64,000 nucleotides of DNA from Anthopleura xanthogrammica (Eukaryota; Cnidaria; Anthozoa; Actiniaria; Actiniidae), in contig OZ025216.1 of assembly GCA_964019055.1 (NCBI GenBank), positions 11,487,914-11,551,913 of the forward strand. The letters run 5' to 3'. The notes beneath the pieces are model-generated. The model worked only from the letters and a program-made list of their open reading frames with translations, did no database searches and had not been told where the DNA came from. Every line of letters begins with the position of its first letter. Position 1 is the first letter of the stretch. The position numbers and the translations under genes are program-made. Below are positions 22,316 to 35,206 of the stretch, piece after piece.

Positions 22316-24258
22316 CCTAAAAAAAAAAAAAAACTAGATTAAGATATCATAAAATGTTATAGTTTAGTTTGAGTAGGAAAGTAAGACTAAAGTCAAACGT
22401 CTAACTTCACATGAGCCGAACCTAATGAAATCAAAGAAGACTGCCTTATTATCTATTGTTTTAAATGCGTACGGTTCATGTGAAGTTCAACGTTTGATCT
22501 TTGACACAGAAGTGGCTTCCGAATTGAACCAATCAAAAACCACGAACATAACCCATCCAATCATAATAGAGAAATGCATGCAAGTTTTCCCACTCATGGA
22601 TGTCTTGGTGTTAAGCCAGCATAGTAGTTATTTCTAAACACATAACAAAATAATTATTAAGAAAATGATTCAAAAAGAAAACAAATAACAAAAATTTTGA
22701 AAAATAATATGAAAAAAAAAAAAATACAAAAAAAAAAAAAAACAAGACAAAATCGAAAAAATTAGCGATTAGAATTTAACCAAAATGCTTTGTAAATGTA
22801 ACATAAATATATCAGTCTTATAACACTGAAGTTTGTAAAACATAGACGTTTTTCTGTTAATTTTTAATTGATTTTAAAAATCTTAAAGATTTAAAAATGT
22901 TCACTGTATTGTCGATGTATTCGTACCGCGCAAAGCATCATGGTTGATATTCGCCGCCATATTTGGAAGTGTTGCATGATTTGTTATAAATAGAAAAAAA
23001 TGATCTTGGAACCATATTTACAACACTCAGTGGTCAACTCACGGATTATTTTAACATTTATTTATGATTTCTTATTCGTTTACAATAATTACATTTTAAA
23101 TACAATTCTACAATTAATGCATAACATATAAATGAGAATTTCATGCTTCTGTGTGAAACAAAAAAGTTAGCAAAAAACGCAAGCTACTGAGAAAGAAAAT
23201 CCCATACAACAATTTTGAAAACGAAAATATATACATAATTATACTTAATTATAATTTTAATATATAATTATATATATATTATATTATGATTAAATATTTT
23301 GAGATTACCCTTAGTTTGTAGGTTCAATTTTATGAAATGAAAACAAATTAAGTTTACCTTTTTTGATGCTATCCTAAATTCTAAGTGGTAGAACTCACTG
23401 AGTATGGTGATTTGTTCTTTGGCCTGTATTATTTATTTATTTGTTTATTTATCTATTTATTTCATAATGTGTTTCTTATATTCATCAAGCTTTCACCAAT
23501 AGAAATAATTAATATGTACAAAACCAAAATAAATTAAATCGTGACTAATTTATCATAAAGTTATAAATAAAAAAGAGTATAACGCGACGTTTCGGTGCTC
23601 AGCCTGCACCATTCTCAAGCAATAAAGTGAAAAATTATAAAGTCAATGTCTATATACGAAAATATTAGTACACAAATTTACTAATGACTAACTTATCATT
23701 AAATAAAATTAGAAAACGGTGAAAATCACAAAACAGAGCTGGGCTCCACTTTGAGGGGCACTTGGATGAAAATCGATGAAAATTGAAAATGACTTGAAAC
23801 TTGGTTAAACATATCTATATGGCCCAATAGAAGCCAAGCAACATATTTTCTTCACAGTCAAAAGGTGGGGGAATGAAAATCATCAATTATTGTAGCATCT
23901 AAATTGTGAGTAAATGACGTCATACATTCAACCCTATTATTCTTTCAGCTTTTAAACCAAAATTTATCAACTGCAATTGGCTTCCAAGCTAGAATTTTTG
24001 CCAATCTCAAATATTTGAATTATTCGTTCTTTCAAAAATCGGAGGGTTTTCATCCAAGTTCTCCTTTAAAGTATAGGGCTGTTATCACACGGCGGTCATG
24101 TTTATTCCCATGAAAGCAAAATCCTTTGTTTGGAACGTTCTGAAACGCCTGAAAGCGAGGGCAAGGGGACCCAAGTGATTCAAAACCCATTGTTTCAACC
24201 AATATGGCCGCCACGTGATTAAAGCGAATAGACCCCTTGCAGCACGTCGGAATGCAGC
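22316..24258. other. Spacer between gamma relic and alpha 3' end, unit 2
   Basis: Non-coding; carries the 128-bp insertion described separately. The region near 23,865-23,930 has small private differences (GGTGGGGGAATG) shared only with unit 5. Confidence 0.6.
23557..23684. mobile_element. 128-bp insertion with target duplication, unit 2
   Basis: Same element as in units 1 and 5, flanked by TGACTAATTTATCAT (23,542-23,556) and TGACTAACTTATCAT (23,685-23,699). Confidence 0.7.
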
Positions 24259-25931
24259 TCAATTCAACAATCTCAAGATTCTTCCTTTCAAGACCTGGCG
24301 AAAGTTATCATTTCGAAAAGCATGCAAAATAGGATTGATGCAGGAATTTAGGCTTAAACATAGCAATGGAAATATCTTGACAAGAAGCTCTAACGCAACT
24401 TTGCTTACTTCAGATAACCCACCAGCATCACTATTGTCCATGATCTTTCTACTAAGTAAAACACCTAAACCAATGAAAAGCACTGGAAAGAAAAAGAAAC
24501 ATATATTGCTGAAGACCAGAAGAGCGATTCGCTTGGCCAGTTTGGATTCCCTTCTAACGCCCGCATCTTGAGCAGCTTTCTTGACAGTGAAATAAATATG
24601 GACGTAAAACCCAAAGCTGATGCCATATAATATCAAAGCTGTTACACCGATAGACAGCGTGAAAATGAAGATGCTGATGTGAAAGGAATCAGGACGAATT
24701 GGTATACACTGGAATGTGAACTTATAGAAATTATTATATAAAGCAATCCCTGTCAAGAATGCTGCGAGAAACCAGCAAATTATGATCAAAATGGCAGCCA
24801 AACGACGTGTAATCCGTACTTCTGGTTGCAAGCTGTAGACGATAGCTAGATATCTTTCTAGGGTTAAATAGAATGAGGTGACGACTGCACTTGCTTGGCC
24901 TAGCATCCAAAATATGCCTATTTTCCAGCAGTGATGTGGGCTGTAATGATGTGACTGAAGAAACGAAACGCTATTCAAAAAAACAGTGATTGCGATGGTA
25001 AAGAGTCCCGTCAGGAAATCACTGAATGCCATGTTGCACACAAACAGCATGCAGACGTTGTTACGAAGGCGTCTGGATGTGATGATATTCAAAAATGTTA
25101 CAAAATTGAAAACCACCGACAGTCCACCCAAAAATGATTGACAATTCATTGCTAAAACGGTCTCGTCCCAACAATCATTGACAACTTCTTGGTAAGACAA
25201 AACGTTTCTTTCTAAACAAACATGATTATCGCATTTAAAATCAAACTGTGTATGACTCAAGAATTGGATTAATGGCGACGAGACATTGGCACCAATTTCA
25301 CGTAGAAAATAGCTATAACATAACTCGGTGAAACTGAAGTCAAACACCTGAGTTTCGTTATAGTTTCTGAAAAACAAACAATTGGTACATTCCGCTGACC
25401 AGGTTAAGCCTATTATCCGTTGGAGCATGCGCAAATGAAGAAACTTTCTCTCTGGTTTCCAGTGCACTATTCCTGTAGCGTCCAATGTTGACAGCGAGGG
25501 GAATATGCTCGACAAGTTGCCAGTAAAAGTTTGAAGTGGATTCATGGAGAGATTCCTGGTTGTAAAAAAACTAAACTTCAAACTTCAAAACAAACTGAAA
25601 CAGTACAGATGCATAACTTAAGCGCATGCGCCAATTAAAGATCCCGTAATAGAAAGAAATGATGCCTGGTACTTACAGAGTGGTGAGGTTGTCAAGACCA
25701 TAGAATGCGTGGTATGTCAGTACTTGGATGTTGTTGCTTGCAAGAGACCTAATATCAAAACAGTACGTGTGAGCCTGCTGATGGTTTCTAGGTTTTCTTC
25801 ATAACACAGGGAACCCGTTAATGTTAAACCAATGAGTTTGAATGACCTTTCACTCACGTTTAAACTAAACCTTTACAATATTTTATCCTTTAAAAATGAT
25901 TATCATCAATATGTAGATTATTGTTAATAAT

Positions 25932-25980
<49 letters not shown>

Positions 25981-26336
25981 TCGTTACTTGATGAAAAACT
26001 TTCAGGAAATTAATTAATAATAATAAAATAATGGCAGTATAATAATAATGATAATGATTAAAAGAAAGTAATAGTATATTATAAATAATAATATAATAAT
26101 AATAATATAATAATATCAATGTAATAATAATCAAGTAATAAAAATATTATAATACTAATGATAATAATAATAACAATATTTAATAATATAATAATAATAT
26201 AATACTAATAATGATAAAAACAATATTTAATAATAATAATAATAATAATAATAATTTATATATTCAGTAACAAAGCCCAGGCACGACCCGCTTGTTATTG
26301 TAATTGAAAACGACAGAGGAAAAACATAAAGATACC

Positions 26337-26386
<50 letters not shown>

Positions 26387-28012
26387 TTGATGTTTATGTT
26401 GCTTGGTGAAACTCAGAATATTCAGTAATAATAATAATAATATATGATAATATATAATAATATATAATAATATCATTACAGATAACGTTTTGCCTAAACT
26501 TACAAGTCTTGTAGTCCCCTGAACAAAGACAGCCCTCCTTCAGTGATATTCTGTAATCCGTTTGAGGAGAGATCTCTAAAGAGAGAATATAAAGTTGAAG
26601 TAAGAATCCTTCGATACATTTAGTTTTTAGGCTCCCAAAAGGTGCGCATCCTCGAAAATTCGACATCGAGAATTTGGTTATTTTAACGTAATAGTCAATT
26701 TGACTGTTAAAGCCTGGTTTTCACTAGCGACGCAAGCACAGTAGCAAGCACAAAACACAAGCAGGCCTCCCGTTTTCACTACCACGCAAGCACAAGCGCA
26801 GGCACAAACGCAAGAACAAGTATCAAATTGTTTTGATCCTTGCGCTTGTGCTTGCGTCGTAGTGAAAACTAGGCTTAACTTAAAACTGTTTATTATTCTG
26901 ATTGATTTTATTCTTGATAACTCTTGTTTTTTAAGAAATCGAATTCACAATTTTATTGGGTATTAGAATACTTGCACAGGCTTAGCCTCGTTTATAAGTC
27001 AGCTATCCAAACTTATAAACGAGACTAATCCTTTGCAAATGAATCCGTGGTCTTCAAAAACAGCGGTTTGAATCCTATTCGAAACTGGTGTATTCTCCCA
27101 AATCGCCTGGTTCGTGCTCTGAAAGGTTCCTTATTTAAAAGCTAACAAGTGCTTGTTCCTTTTGAAGATCCAAGAGTTGCGGAAGTTTAATTTACTTTCA
27201 CATATTAGCAATGACAGCAGTTTCCTGATAAGGGCTTGATTGTCAAGTCTTTACGAACTTTAGATTCATTTTCAAGCGCAGTTAGAGAACCATTTTTATT
27301 CAGTTTGAAACGAAAGAGCGTGAATTCTGCACGTTTTGCTTATTTCGTTTGAATCAACTCGGCTAGAAAAGTTAGATGTCCACATGAGTTCAATCAATTT
27401 ATAAAGAAATGCTATGCAAAGACAATTATAAGAAAAATTCATGAAAATATGAAGATCTCATTACATGAAGGGCTTCATGATGTGAAGCAAAACAATTTGT
27501 TTCCTTTTAAAAAATCTGTTGTTCATGTTCAAAAAACACTTCATTCTCTTTCTATACATTTCAAAATTCTCTTCGATTCGACGCTAAACAGAAAAACGAT
27601 AAAGAAATCAAAATTTTTCTTAATGGAATTTGTGCTATTCCTTTTGTATTTCAGTTCTGTTAGCCTTATATCGAAAATCCAGAATGTTCTTGAGTTGAGA
27701 GACATATTTTAACGTTAAGTACATTATACATCTTTATCGATTGTAGGTCAAGAGAAGTTGACAATAATTTTCTGGAAATCAGGTGTATCGTAAGTTCTTT
27801 CATTTCAAAACCCCTTGTTTCGAGTTCAGCGACGGATAAAGAACTATAAAGTAAAACTTAAGTAACGTGAAAACATTTACTTGACTAGCTGTTAAGATCT
27901 CACGAAATGCCAAATCCATCTATAAGATTAATTTTGGTTTAGAGAATGAAAGTGACTTCAAAATAATACAGGAATATGGGAAAGAAAGAAAGAAAGATAG
28001 TAGTAAAGAAAG

Positions 28013-28043
<31 letters not shown>

Positions 28044-28338
28044 GAAAGAAAGAAAGAAAACTAATTATAAAAAAAAACACCCAGAGGTATACAGTATTTT
28101 CAGAATAATTCAGTTTTACTTACAGTGCGATGACTTGGTTCTTTGATGCGATCAAATCGTGTAGCTCACAGATTCTCTCAACACGACACTGAACGATGCT
28201 TATCGAGCCTCGACAAAATCCAGTCCTACTCGCAGAGCAACTAGGATCAATCGAGTTGTCCGCCAGGGCTTTTGGTCCAACGAGCCAAAAATAGATGTTA
28301 ACAAGCAAAATGAAACGATGTTTTTTCAAAAGAGGCAT
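24259..28338 (-). CDS. LRR-containing class A GPCR, alpha-type with short tail, unit 2
   Basis: Exons: 28,124-28,338; 26,504-26,575 (LRR); 25,677-25,748 (LRR); 24,259-25,555; spliced length 551 aa. The domain order is that of the unit 1 alpha gene. Two differences stand out. The C-terminal tail stops at LRLLN, about 28 residues earlier than in units 1, 3 and 4, because the inverted-repeat segment after that point is missing. A 3-base deletion in the hinge changes HFYC to HVC beside a Cys. TM2-TM3 reads LFTIAITVFLNSVSFLQ, differing from the YTIAITVYLNTVSF form of units 1, 3 and 4. ERY, the Cys pair and NPILHAF are intact, so it is probably functional. Confidence 0.87.
25916..26480. repeat. AAT-rich microsatellite cluster in alpha intron 2, unit 2
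   Basis: Longest version of this cluster, including a run at about 26,337-26,385. The poly-Ile frames it opens are artefacts. Confidence 0.85.
26711..26874. mobile_element. 164-bp MITE flanked by TTAA, unit 2
   Basis: Copy of the element at 16,779-16,942, at the same position within the unit. Confidence 0.65.
26982..27028. repeat. 47-bp hairpin, unit 2
   Basis: Copy of the 17,050-17,096 hairpin, unchanged. Confidence 0.6.
27981..28060. repeat. (AAAG)n microsatellite, unit 2
   Basis: Same purine run as in the other units, in alpha intron 1. Confidence 0.9.
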
Positions 28339-28747
28339 TTCAGATTACTTTAGAGTTCGTTCTTTTGCCTTGTTGCCGCTCGTTGTCATGCAATGATTGT
28401 TGACAGATCTACAACAAGTCTATATAATGAATTTGACAGGCAAACATGAGCCTGCAATACTTTTGGTCTCGGTTCACGGAAGTGAAGAGCAAATCCTCAA
28501 TAACGATTTTTGATTGGCTGATTACCATTTACCGGAAGTCAACATTTCCCGCTCTTTTTCATTGGTAGACGCGCGTCGCATGAACCGGAAGTCTATCTTT
28601 CCCGCTCTTTTTCGTGGGTCAGTAGACGCGTAAGCTATCGCCCACAAGTCAAACTTTTCTTCCTCGTGTGTTTTACGTTTCTATATCACAAATTTCTTTC
28701 ATGACAGGTCTTTTTTTTATTTATTTTTTATCTATAGATATTTATAT
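28339..28747 (-). promoter_or_regulatory. Beta-alpha spacer with alpha promoter and uORF, unit 2
   Basis: 409 bp separate the beta stop from the alpha ATG. TATA-like element at 28,420-28,427; 14-codon uORF at 28,345-28,389; CCAAT and CGGAAGT motifs upstream. AATAAA signals for the beta transcript overlap the beta stop and recur within about 40 bp downstream of it. Confidence 0.55.
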
Positions 28748-31700
28748 TTATTCTAAATTATGTGGCTGGGGTGGATTTCGGCTCGAAACCCTGGACTTTC
28801 CCTGAAATAAAGGTGAAACACGATTCGAAAAGGATCTTATTCTGGCGAATAATCCAGTGAATCTTCTTATAAGGACCTCACGAAAGTTATCATTTCGAAA
28901 GGCATGCAGCACGGGATTAATGCAAGAATTTAGACTTAAACACAGCAATGGAAAGCACTCCACAAACAGTTTTTTAACTGTGTCAATCGTTCTTGAAGAA
29001 CCGGCAGCATTGAAATCTTTGTCAAGGATTGAAAACAATCCCAGAGAAGACACCGGTAAAACGAAGAAAAATACGTTGCTGAAGACCAGAAGAGCGATTC
29101 GCTTGGCCAGTTTGGATTCCCTTCTAACGCCCGCATCTTGAGCAGCCCTCTTGACAGTGAAATAAATATGGACGTAAAACCCAAAGCTGATGGCATATAG
29201 TATCAAAGCTGTTACACCGACAGACAGCGTGAAAACGAAGACGCTAGTGTGAACGAAATCAGAACGAATTGGTATACACAAGAATGTGAACCTATACAAA
29301 TTATTATATAAAGCAATCCCTGTCAAGAATGCTGCGAGGAACCAGGAAATTATGATCAAAATGGCAGCCAAACGACGTGTAATCCGTACTTGTGGTTGCA
29401 AGCTGTAGACGATAGCTAGATATCTTTCTAGGGTTAAATAGAATGAGATGACGACTGCACTTTCTTGGCCTAGCATCCAAAACATGCCTATTTTCCAGCA
29501 GTGGTGCGGGCCGTAATAATGTGATTGAATAAACGAAACGGTATTCAAATAAACAGTGATTGCGATGGTATAGAGTCCCGTCAGAAAATCACTGAATGCC
29601 ATGTTGCACACGAACAGCATGCAGACGTTGTTACGAAGGCGCCTGGATGTGATGATATTCAAAAATGTTACAAAATTGAAAACCACCGACAGTCCACCAA
29701 AAACTGATTGACAATTCATTGCCACAACCATGCCATCCCAACATAAACTGACATAGTCCAGAGAACGACCATAATTGTGGTTTACACAATGTTTTTGATT
29801 CTTGCATCGAAATTCGAAGTGAGTTTCATTTAGCAGTTGAAATAATGGCGACGACACATCAACACCAACTTCATTCGTAAGACAAAACCGTCGAGTAAAA
29901 TAGTTCGCCATCTGAGTTTTATTATGGTTTCTGAAAAACAGACAATTGATACATTCCGCTGACCAGGTTAAGCCTATTATCCGTTGGAGCGTGCGCAAAT
30001 GAAAAAATAACCTCTCTGGTTTCCAGTGCACTATTCCTGTAGCGTCCACTGTTGACAACGAGGGGAATAGGCCCGACAAGTTGCCAGTAAAAGTTCGAAG
30101 TGGATTCATGGAGAGATTCCTGATGTTAAAAAACTATAGTTCAAACTTCAAGAAAGACTGAAACAGTGCAGATGCATAATGTATGCGCATGCGCAAATTA
30201 AAGATCCCATAATAGAAAGAAATGATACCTGGTACTTACAGAGTGGTGAGGTTGTCAAGACCATAGAATGCGTGGTATGTCAAAACCTGGATATCGTTGT
30301 ATGCCAAGGACCTTTTTTTTTTGCGGAGAGAAAAAGCCGGAGAAAAATCCACGATTTAAATTATTGAGAAGTTATGAGGGATTCAAAGTGTTACTTTTCA
30401 GATTGGGAGTAATGTTCTTAGTTTCAGTGAGACTTAAAGAAATGTTCTTGAGAAGATATGAACGAATGTAACAGTTTATGAGAAAGGGAATTAGAGGTTG
30501 TCTGAAACAGGGAAAAACTTGTGCTTAACCGAAATGGGTGTACTGAATAGTTGCCCTAAATGTGTCTTCCGGCTCATTGTGATATTTACAAAAAGGTTAT
30601 CTACTTACAACGATTGTACTCCACTGAACAAAGATAGAGCTCTTTCCGTGATATTCCTTAAACTGTTGGAGGATAGATCTCTGAGGAAAGAAAATATAAT
30701 AAGAAAATTGATCGAACACATGTATATTTTAATAATTACAATTTTGATATAGGGAATAGATCCACACTGAGGAATACGCACGGCGATCTCTCAAATGCTA
30801 TGGGTGGCGTACGCTGCTAACGCGTCGCCTTTCACCACTGTGGTTCAAAAAGCTCTGGTCTCCGGTTCGAGCCCTGCGGTTGCCGTATATGAATTAAGTT
30901 TGTTTGATGTGTTGTTCTCTCCTGTGCTACGAGGGTTTTCTCCTGGTACAAAACAGCTGAAACAGATATATTTTGTTTTATGTTTGGCAAATTTGAATGA
31001 GTAAAGATTCCTAACGTCGATTTTTGTAAGAAGTGAACATCGCTATTGATATACATAAGCAGCAGTACTTGGACGGCAACATCGAGAACTTACAAGACAA
31101 AAGATAAATATGCGAAAAGAAATCACTTCATTTATTCCCTATTTTTCATCTCATTAAATACTTTAGATCCTCAATAATATTCATTACATTTTACTCAATA
31201 CCTTTTGATTTCAGTATATTTAATCTTGACTTTTTATTCTTAATTTTGAGATTTTTTTTTAGGAATTTTTAAGAATATTTCAGTATTGTAAAGCGCTTTT
31301 GGTATCACAGAATAAGCGCTATTGTATTTAAATTAAAATTATATTGTTATTGCTTTTTTTATTATTATTATGATTATCATTATTACCTTAATTATTACAT
31401 GAAATTTTCGCGATACTTTATTTTCGCGATTTCAAGTGATCAAGAATATGATTTTCTTTCGCTGTGAAAATCACGAAATTAACGTGTCGCGAAAATTTCC
31501 TGTAATAAGGCATCTAGCAGTTGTCTCTATGACACGCAATCAGCTCGATGGGAGAGCCCTGGGCAAAAACGTTTAATACAGAAAAAGAAAACTCGCAAAT
31601 AAAAGAATTTGTAAAAGATATTTTTTACATTGATAAAAATGATTTAGAAATTTATAGTTAAGCATAAAAACTGACTCAGTGACAGGATGTCTACTTACAG

Positions 31701-31916
31701 TGCGATGACTTGGTTCTTTGGTGCGATCAAATCTTGTAGCTCACAGATTCTCTCAACACGACACTGAACATCGCTCACCGAGCCTCGACAAAATCCATCC
31801 CTACTCGCAGAGCACGTAGAATCGATCGAGTTCTCTGCTAGGGCTTTTGGTCCAACGAGCCAGAACAAAATATCGAGAAGCAAAATGAAACGAAGTTGTT
31901 GAAGAAGAAGAAACAT
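28748..31916 (-). CDS. LRR-containing class A GPCR, beta-type, unit 2
   Basis: Exons: 31,699-31,916; 30,609-30,680 (LRR); 30,240-30,311 (LRR); 28,748-30,119; spliced length 577 aa. The signal peptide (about residues 1-27) and Cys-rich cap are followed by LRRs; TM1 starts near 261, ERY lies at about 352-354 and NPVLHAF starts near 522. Beta-specific traits compared with alpha: GQESAVVISF in TM3, SSLGLFSILDKDFNAAGSS across TM6-ECL3, and a longer Ser/Arg-rich tail ending QPHNLE. The middle LRR exon is preceded on the minus strand by ten A residues and AG, because a deletion of about 135-145 bp relative to unit 0 removed the original pyrimidine tract; a CTTTTTCTCTCC stretch remains further upstream. 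Confidence 0.87.
30826..30949 (+). mobile_element. SINE-like remnant in beta intron 1, unit 2
   Basis: Same truncated element as at 19,831-19,954. Confidence 0.5.
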
Positions 31917-31985
31917 CTCGGATGATTCACCTGTGCGTCTTAAATGAGGATGTTAATAGCAAGACATTTGATTTATACGCAATTA
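31917..31985 (-). promoter_or_regulatory. Beta promoter, TATAAAT element, unit 2
   Basis: TATAAAT on the minus strand at 31,971-31,977, about 55 bp upstream of the ATG. Confidence 0.5.
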
Positions 31986-32352
31986 ACCGCTTCAACATAC
32001 ACTTATACAAAAAAAATAGACAGCAAATTAAGACCGCTAGATGGCAGCTTTACAATACAACACCCTTGGAACTTTTGTCATGAGGGGGATGCGCGTGAGA
32101 TCAAACCGGTTGTTTTGAGATTCAACGTCATAAACTAACCCTCATTTGCTCCACCCAGAAATGTGGGTTGATGGACCGACTTCCACTAACAAGTCACTGG
32201 TCTCTATCCCTTAATTCGAGTAGTTGTGTCAAAATGTCCAACAGAAATGAAAATAGCACCTCGATATTAGTAAGAAGGCAAAGTTTCAGCTCACAAGTTG
32301 ACAATGGGAGAAATGGCATTGAATATAAAATATTTTATAATAAATATGAATA

Positions 32353-32384
<32 letters not shown>

Positions 32385-32906
32385 AGTAGTAATAAAAATA
32401 ACAACAACAACAACAATAATAATGATAATAATGGCACAGGTAAAGGGGACTATTTGAGAATTTGGGTTTGATTGTGGTGGAGATCTGTGAGAATGGTGGT
32501 GAAGTCTCGCTCTTCTTCCGGAAAAGGGTTTGTATGGGAAAATGTGTTGGCTGGCAAGCATGTTTTGAATTGAAACCTCGTCTTCTTACTACGGATATAG
32601 AAAATATAAATTCAAAGCACGAATAACAAAATATTTTTACTTTGGTACTCGGCCACCGACAAGCCTATAGGTGTTAGTTTTCTAAAAAAGATTTCGAACT
32701 AAAGAAAGCTATAGTTATCGAAAGAGACTCGTGTACTGTATGCTTTCCCCAATGATTCCGAGAGGGAATGCCCGCTCTTTTTTTGTGAGTAGACGCGTGT
32801 ACTATCGACCACAAGCCAAACTTTTCTTCCTCGTGTATTTTACGTTTCTTTTACAAAAATGTGTTTCGTTGTGATCTTTTTTTATCTTATCTATAGATAT
32901 TTATAT
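31986..32906. other. Spacer between beta 5' end and gamma relic, unit 2
   Basis: Non-coding; the (AAAT)n run near 32,350-32,383 is shorter than in unit 1. Confidence 0.5.
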
Positions 32907-33299
32907 TTATTCTAAATTATGAGGCTCTGGTGGATTTCGGCTCGAAACCCTGGACTTTTTCTGAAATAAAGGTGAAACACGATTCGAAAAGGATCTTATT
33001 TTGGCGAACAATCCAGTGAATCTTCTTATAAGGACCTCACGAAAGTTATCATTTCGAAAGGCATGCAACACGGGATTAATGCAAAAATTTAGACTTAAGC
33101 ATAATGATGGTAAACAATCCAAAAACACTTTTTTAGCTGTGTCACTCGTTCTCGAACCGGCAACGAAGAAATTTTTGTGAAGGAGTGAAACTAATCCAAG
33201 AGAAAAAACCGGTAAAACGAAGAAAAAAACGTTGCTGAAGACCAGAATACCGATTCGCTTGGCCAGTTTGGATTCCCTTCTAACGCCCGCATAAAACAC
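32907..33299 (-). pseudogene. Gamma receptor relic, unit 2
   Basis: Open 130-codon TM6-TM7-tail remnant like the unit 1 copy. TM7 reads LNFCINPVLHAF. Confidence 0.75.
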
Positions 33300-35206
33300 C
33301 CTAAAAAAAAAAAAACTAGATTAAGATATCATAAAATGTTATAGTTTAGTTTGAGTAGGAAAGTAAGACTAAAGTCAAACGTCTAACTTCACATGAGCCG
33401 AACCTAATGAAATCAAAGAAGACTGCCTTATTATCTATTGTTTTAAATGCGTACGGTTCATGTGAAGTTCAACGTTTGATCTTTGACACAGAAGTGGCTT
33501 CCGAATTGAACCAATCAAAAACCACGAACATAACCCATCCAATCATAATAGAGAAATGCATGCAAGTTTTCCCACTCATGGATGTCTTGGTGTTAAGCCA
33601 GCATAGTAGTTATTTCTAAACACATAACAAAATAATTATTAAGAAAATGATTCAAAAAGAAAACAAATAACAAAAATTTTGAAAAATAATATGAAAAAAA
33701 AAAAAATACAAAAAAAAAAAAACAAGACAAAATCGAAAAAATTAGCGATTAGAATTTAACCAAAATGCTTTGTAAATGTAACATAAATATATCAGTCTTA
33801 TAACACTGAAGTTTGTAAAACATAGACGTTTTTCTGTGAATTTTTAATTGATTTTAAAAATCTTAAAGATTTAAAAATGTTCACTGTATTGTCGACGTAT
33901 TCGTACCGCGCAAAGCATCATGGTTGATATTCGCCGCCATATTTGTAAGTGTTGCATGATTTGTTATAAATAGAAAAAAATGATCTTGGAACCATATTTA
34001 CAACACTCAGTGGTCAACTCACGGATTATTTTAACATTTATTTATGATTTCTTATTCGTTTACAATAATTACATTTTAAATACAGTTCTACAATTAATGC
34101 ATAACATATAAATGAGAATTTCATGCTTCTGTGTGAAACAAAAAAGTAAGCAAAAAACGCAAGCTACTGAGAAAGAAAATCCCATACAACAATTTTGAAA
34201 ACGAAAATAGATACATAATTATACTTAATTATAATTTTAATATATAATTATATATATATTATAATATGATTAAATATTTTGAGATTACCCTTAGTTTGTA
34301 GGTTCAATTTTATGAAATGAAAACAAATTAAGTTTACCTTTTTTGATGCTATCCTAAATTCTAAGTGGTAGAACTCACTGAGTATGGTGATTTGTTCTTT
34401 GGCCTGTATTATTTATTTATTTGTTTATTTATCTATTTATTTCATGTGTTTCTCATATTTATCAAGCTTTCACCAATAAAAATAATTAATATGTACAAAA
34501 CCAAAATAAATTAAATCGTGACTAATTTATCATTAAATAAAATTAAAAAACGGTGAAAATCACAAAAAAAGCTGGGCTCCACTTTGAGGGGCACTTGGAC
34601 GAAAATCGATGAAAATTGACTTGAAACTTGGTTAAACATATCTATAGGGCCCCAATAGTAGCCAAGCAACATATTTTCTTCACAGTCAAAAGTGGCGGAT
34701 AAAACTTTATCAATTATTTTAGCATCTAAATTGTGAGTAAATGGCGTCATTTACTCAACCCTATTGTTCTTTCAGCTTTTAAACCAAAATTTATCAACTG
34801 CAATTGGCTTCCAAGCTAGAATTTTTGCCAATCTCAAATATTTGAATTATTCGGACTCTCAAAAATCGGGGCGTTTTCATCCAAGTGCTCCTTTAAAGTA
34901 TAGAGCTTTTATCACACGGCGGTCATGTTTATTCCCATGAAAGCAAAATCTTTTGTTTGGAACGCTCTTAAACGCCTGAAAGCGAGGGCAAGGGGACCCA
35001 AGTGATTCAAAACCCATTGTTTCAACCAATATGGCCGCCACGTGATTAAAGCGAATAGACCCCTTGCAGCACGTCGGAATTTGGAGGACAAAACAATAGG
35101 TTCAATTTCTCAGGAGTTTGAAATTCTTTTGTTTTGCCCTCCAATTTGAGCTGTATTCCGACTTGCTGCAAGGGGTCTATTACTGTCCACCCGAGTATTT
35201 GCTTAT
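33300..35206. other. Spacer between gamma relic and alpha 3' end, unit 3
   Basis: Non-coding. The 128-bp insertion is absent; the empty target lies at 34,519-34,533. The inverted repeat at 35,054-35,181 lies at its right end. Confidence 0.6.
35054..35181. repeat. Inverted repeat downstream of alpha stop, unit 3
   Basis: Same structure as 14,151-14,268 with a loop 10 bp longer; arms run from AATAGACCCCTTGCAGCA to its reverse complement. Confidence 0.7.

Larger units (their letters stand above)
22316..33299. repeat. Array unit 2
   Basis: 10,984 bp: alpha gene (24,259-28,338), beta gene (28,748-31,916), gamma relic (32,907-33,299). The 3' spacer and 7TM exon of its alpha gene match unit 5 more closely than neighbouring unit 3. 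Confidence 0.92.

Noticed and set aside
26264..26476. Poly-Ile or poly-Tyr minus-strand frames in alpha intron 2
   Set aside because: Produced by AAT microsatellites.
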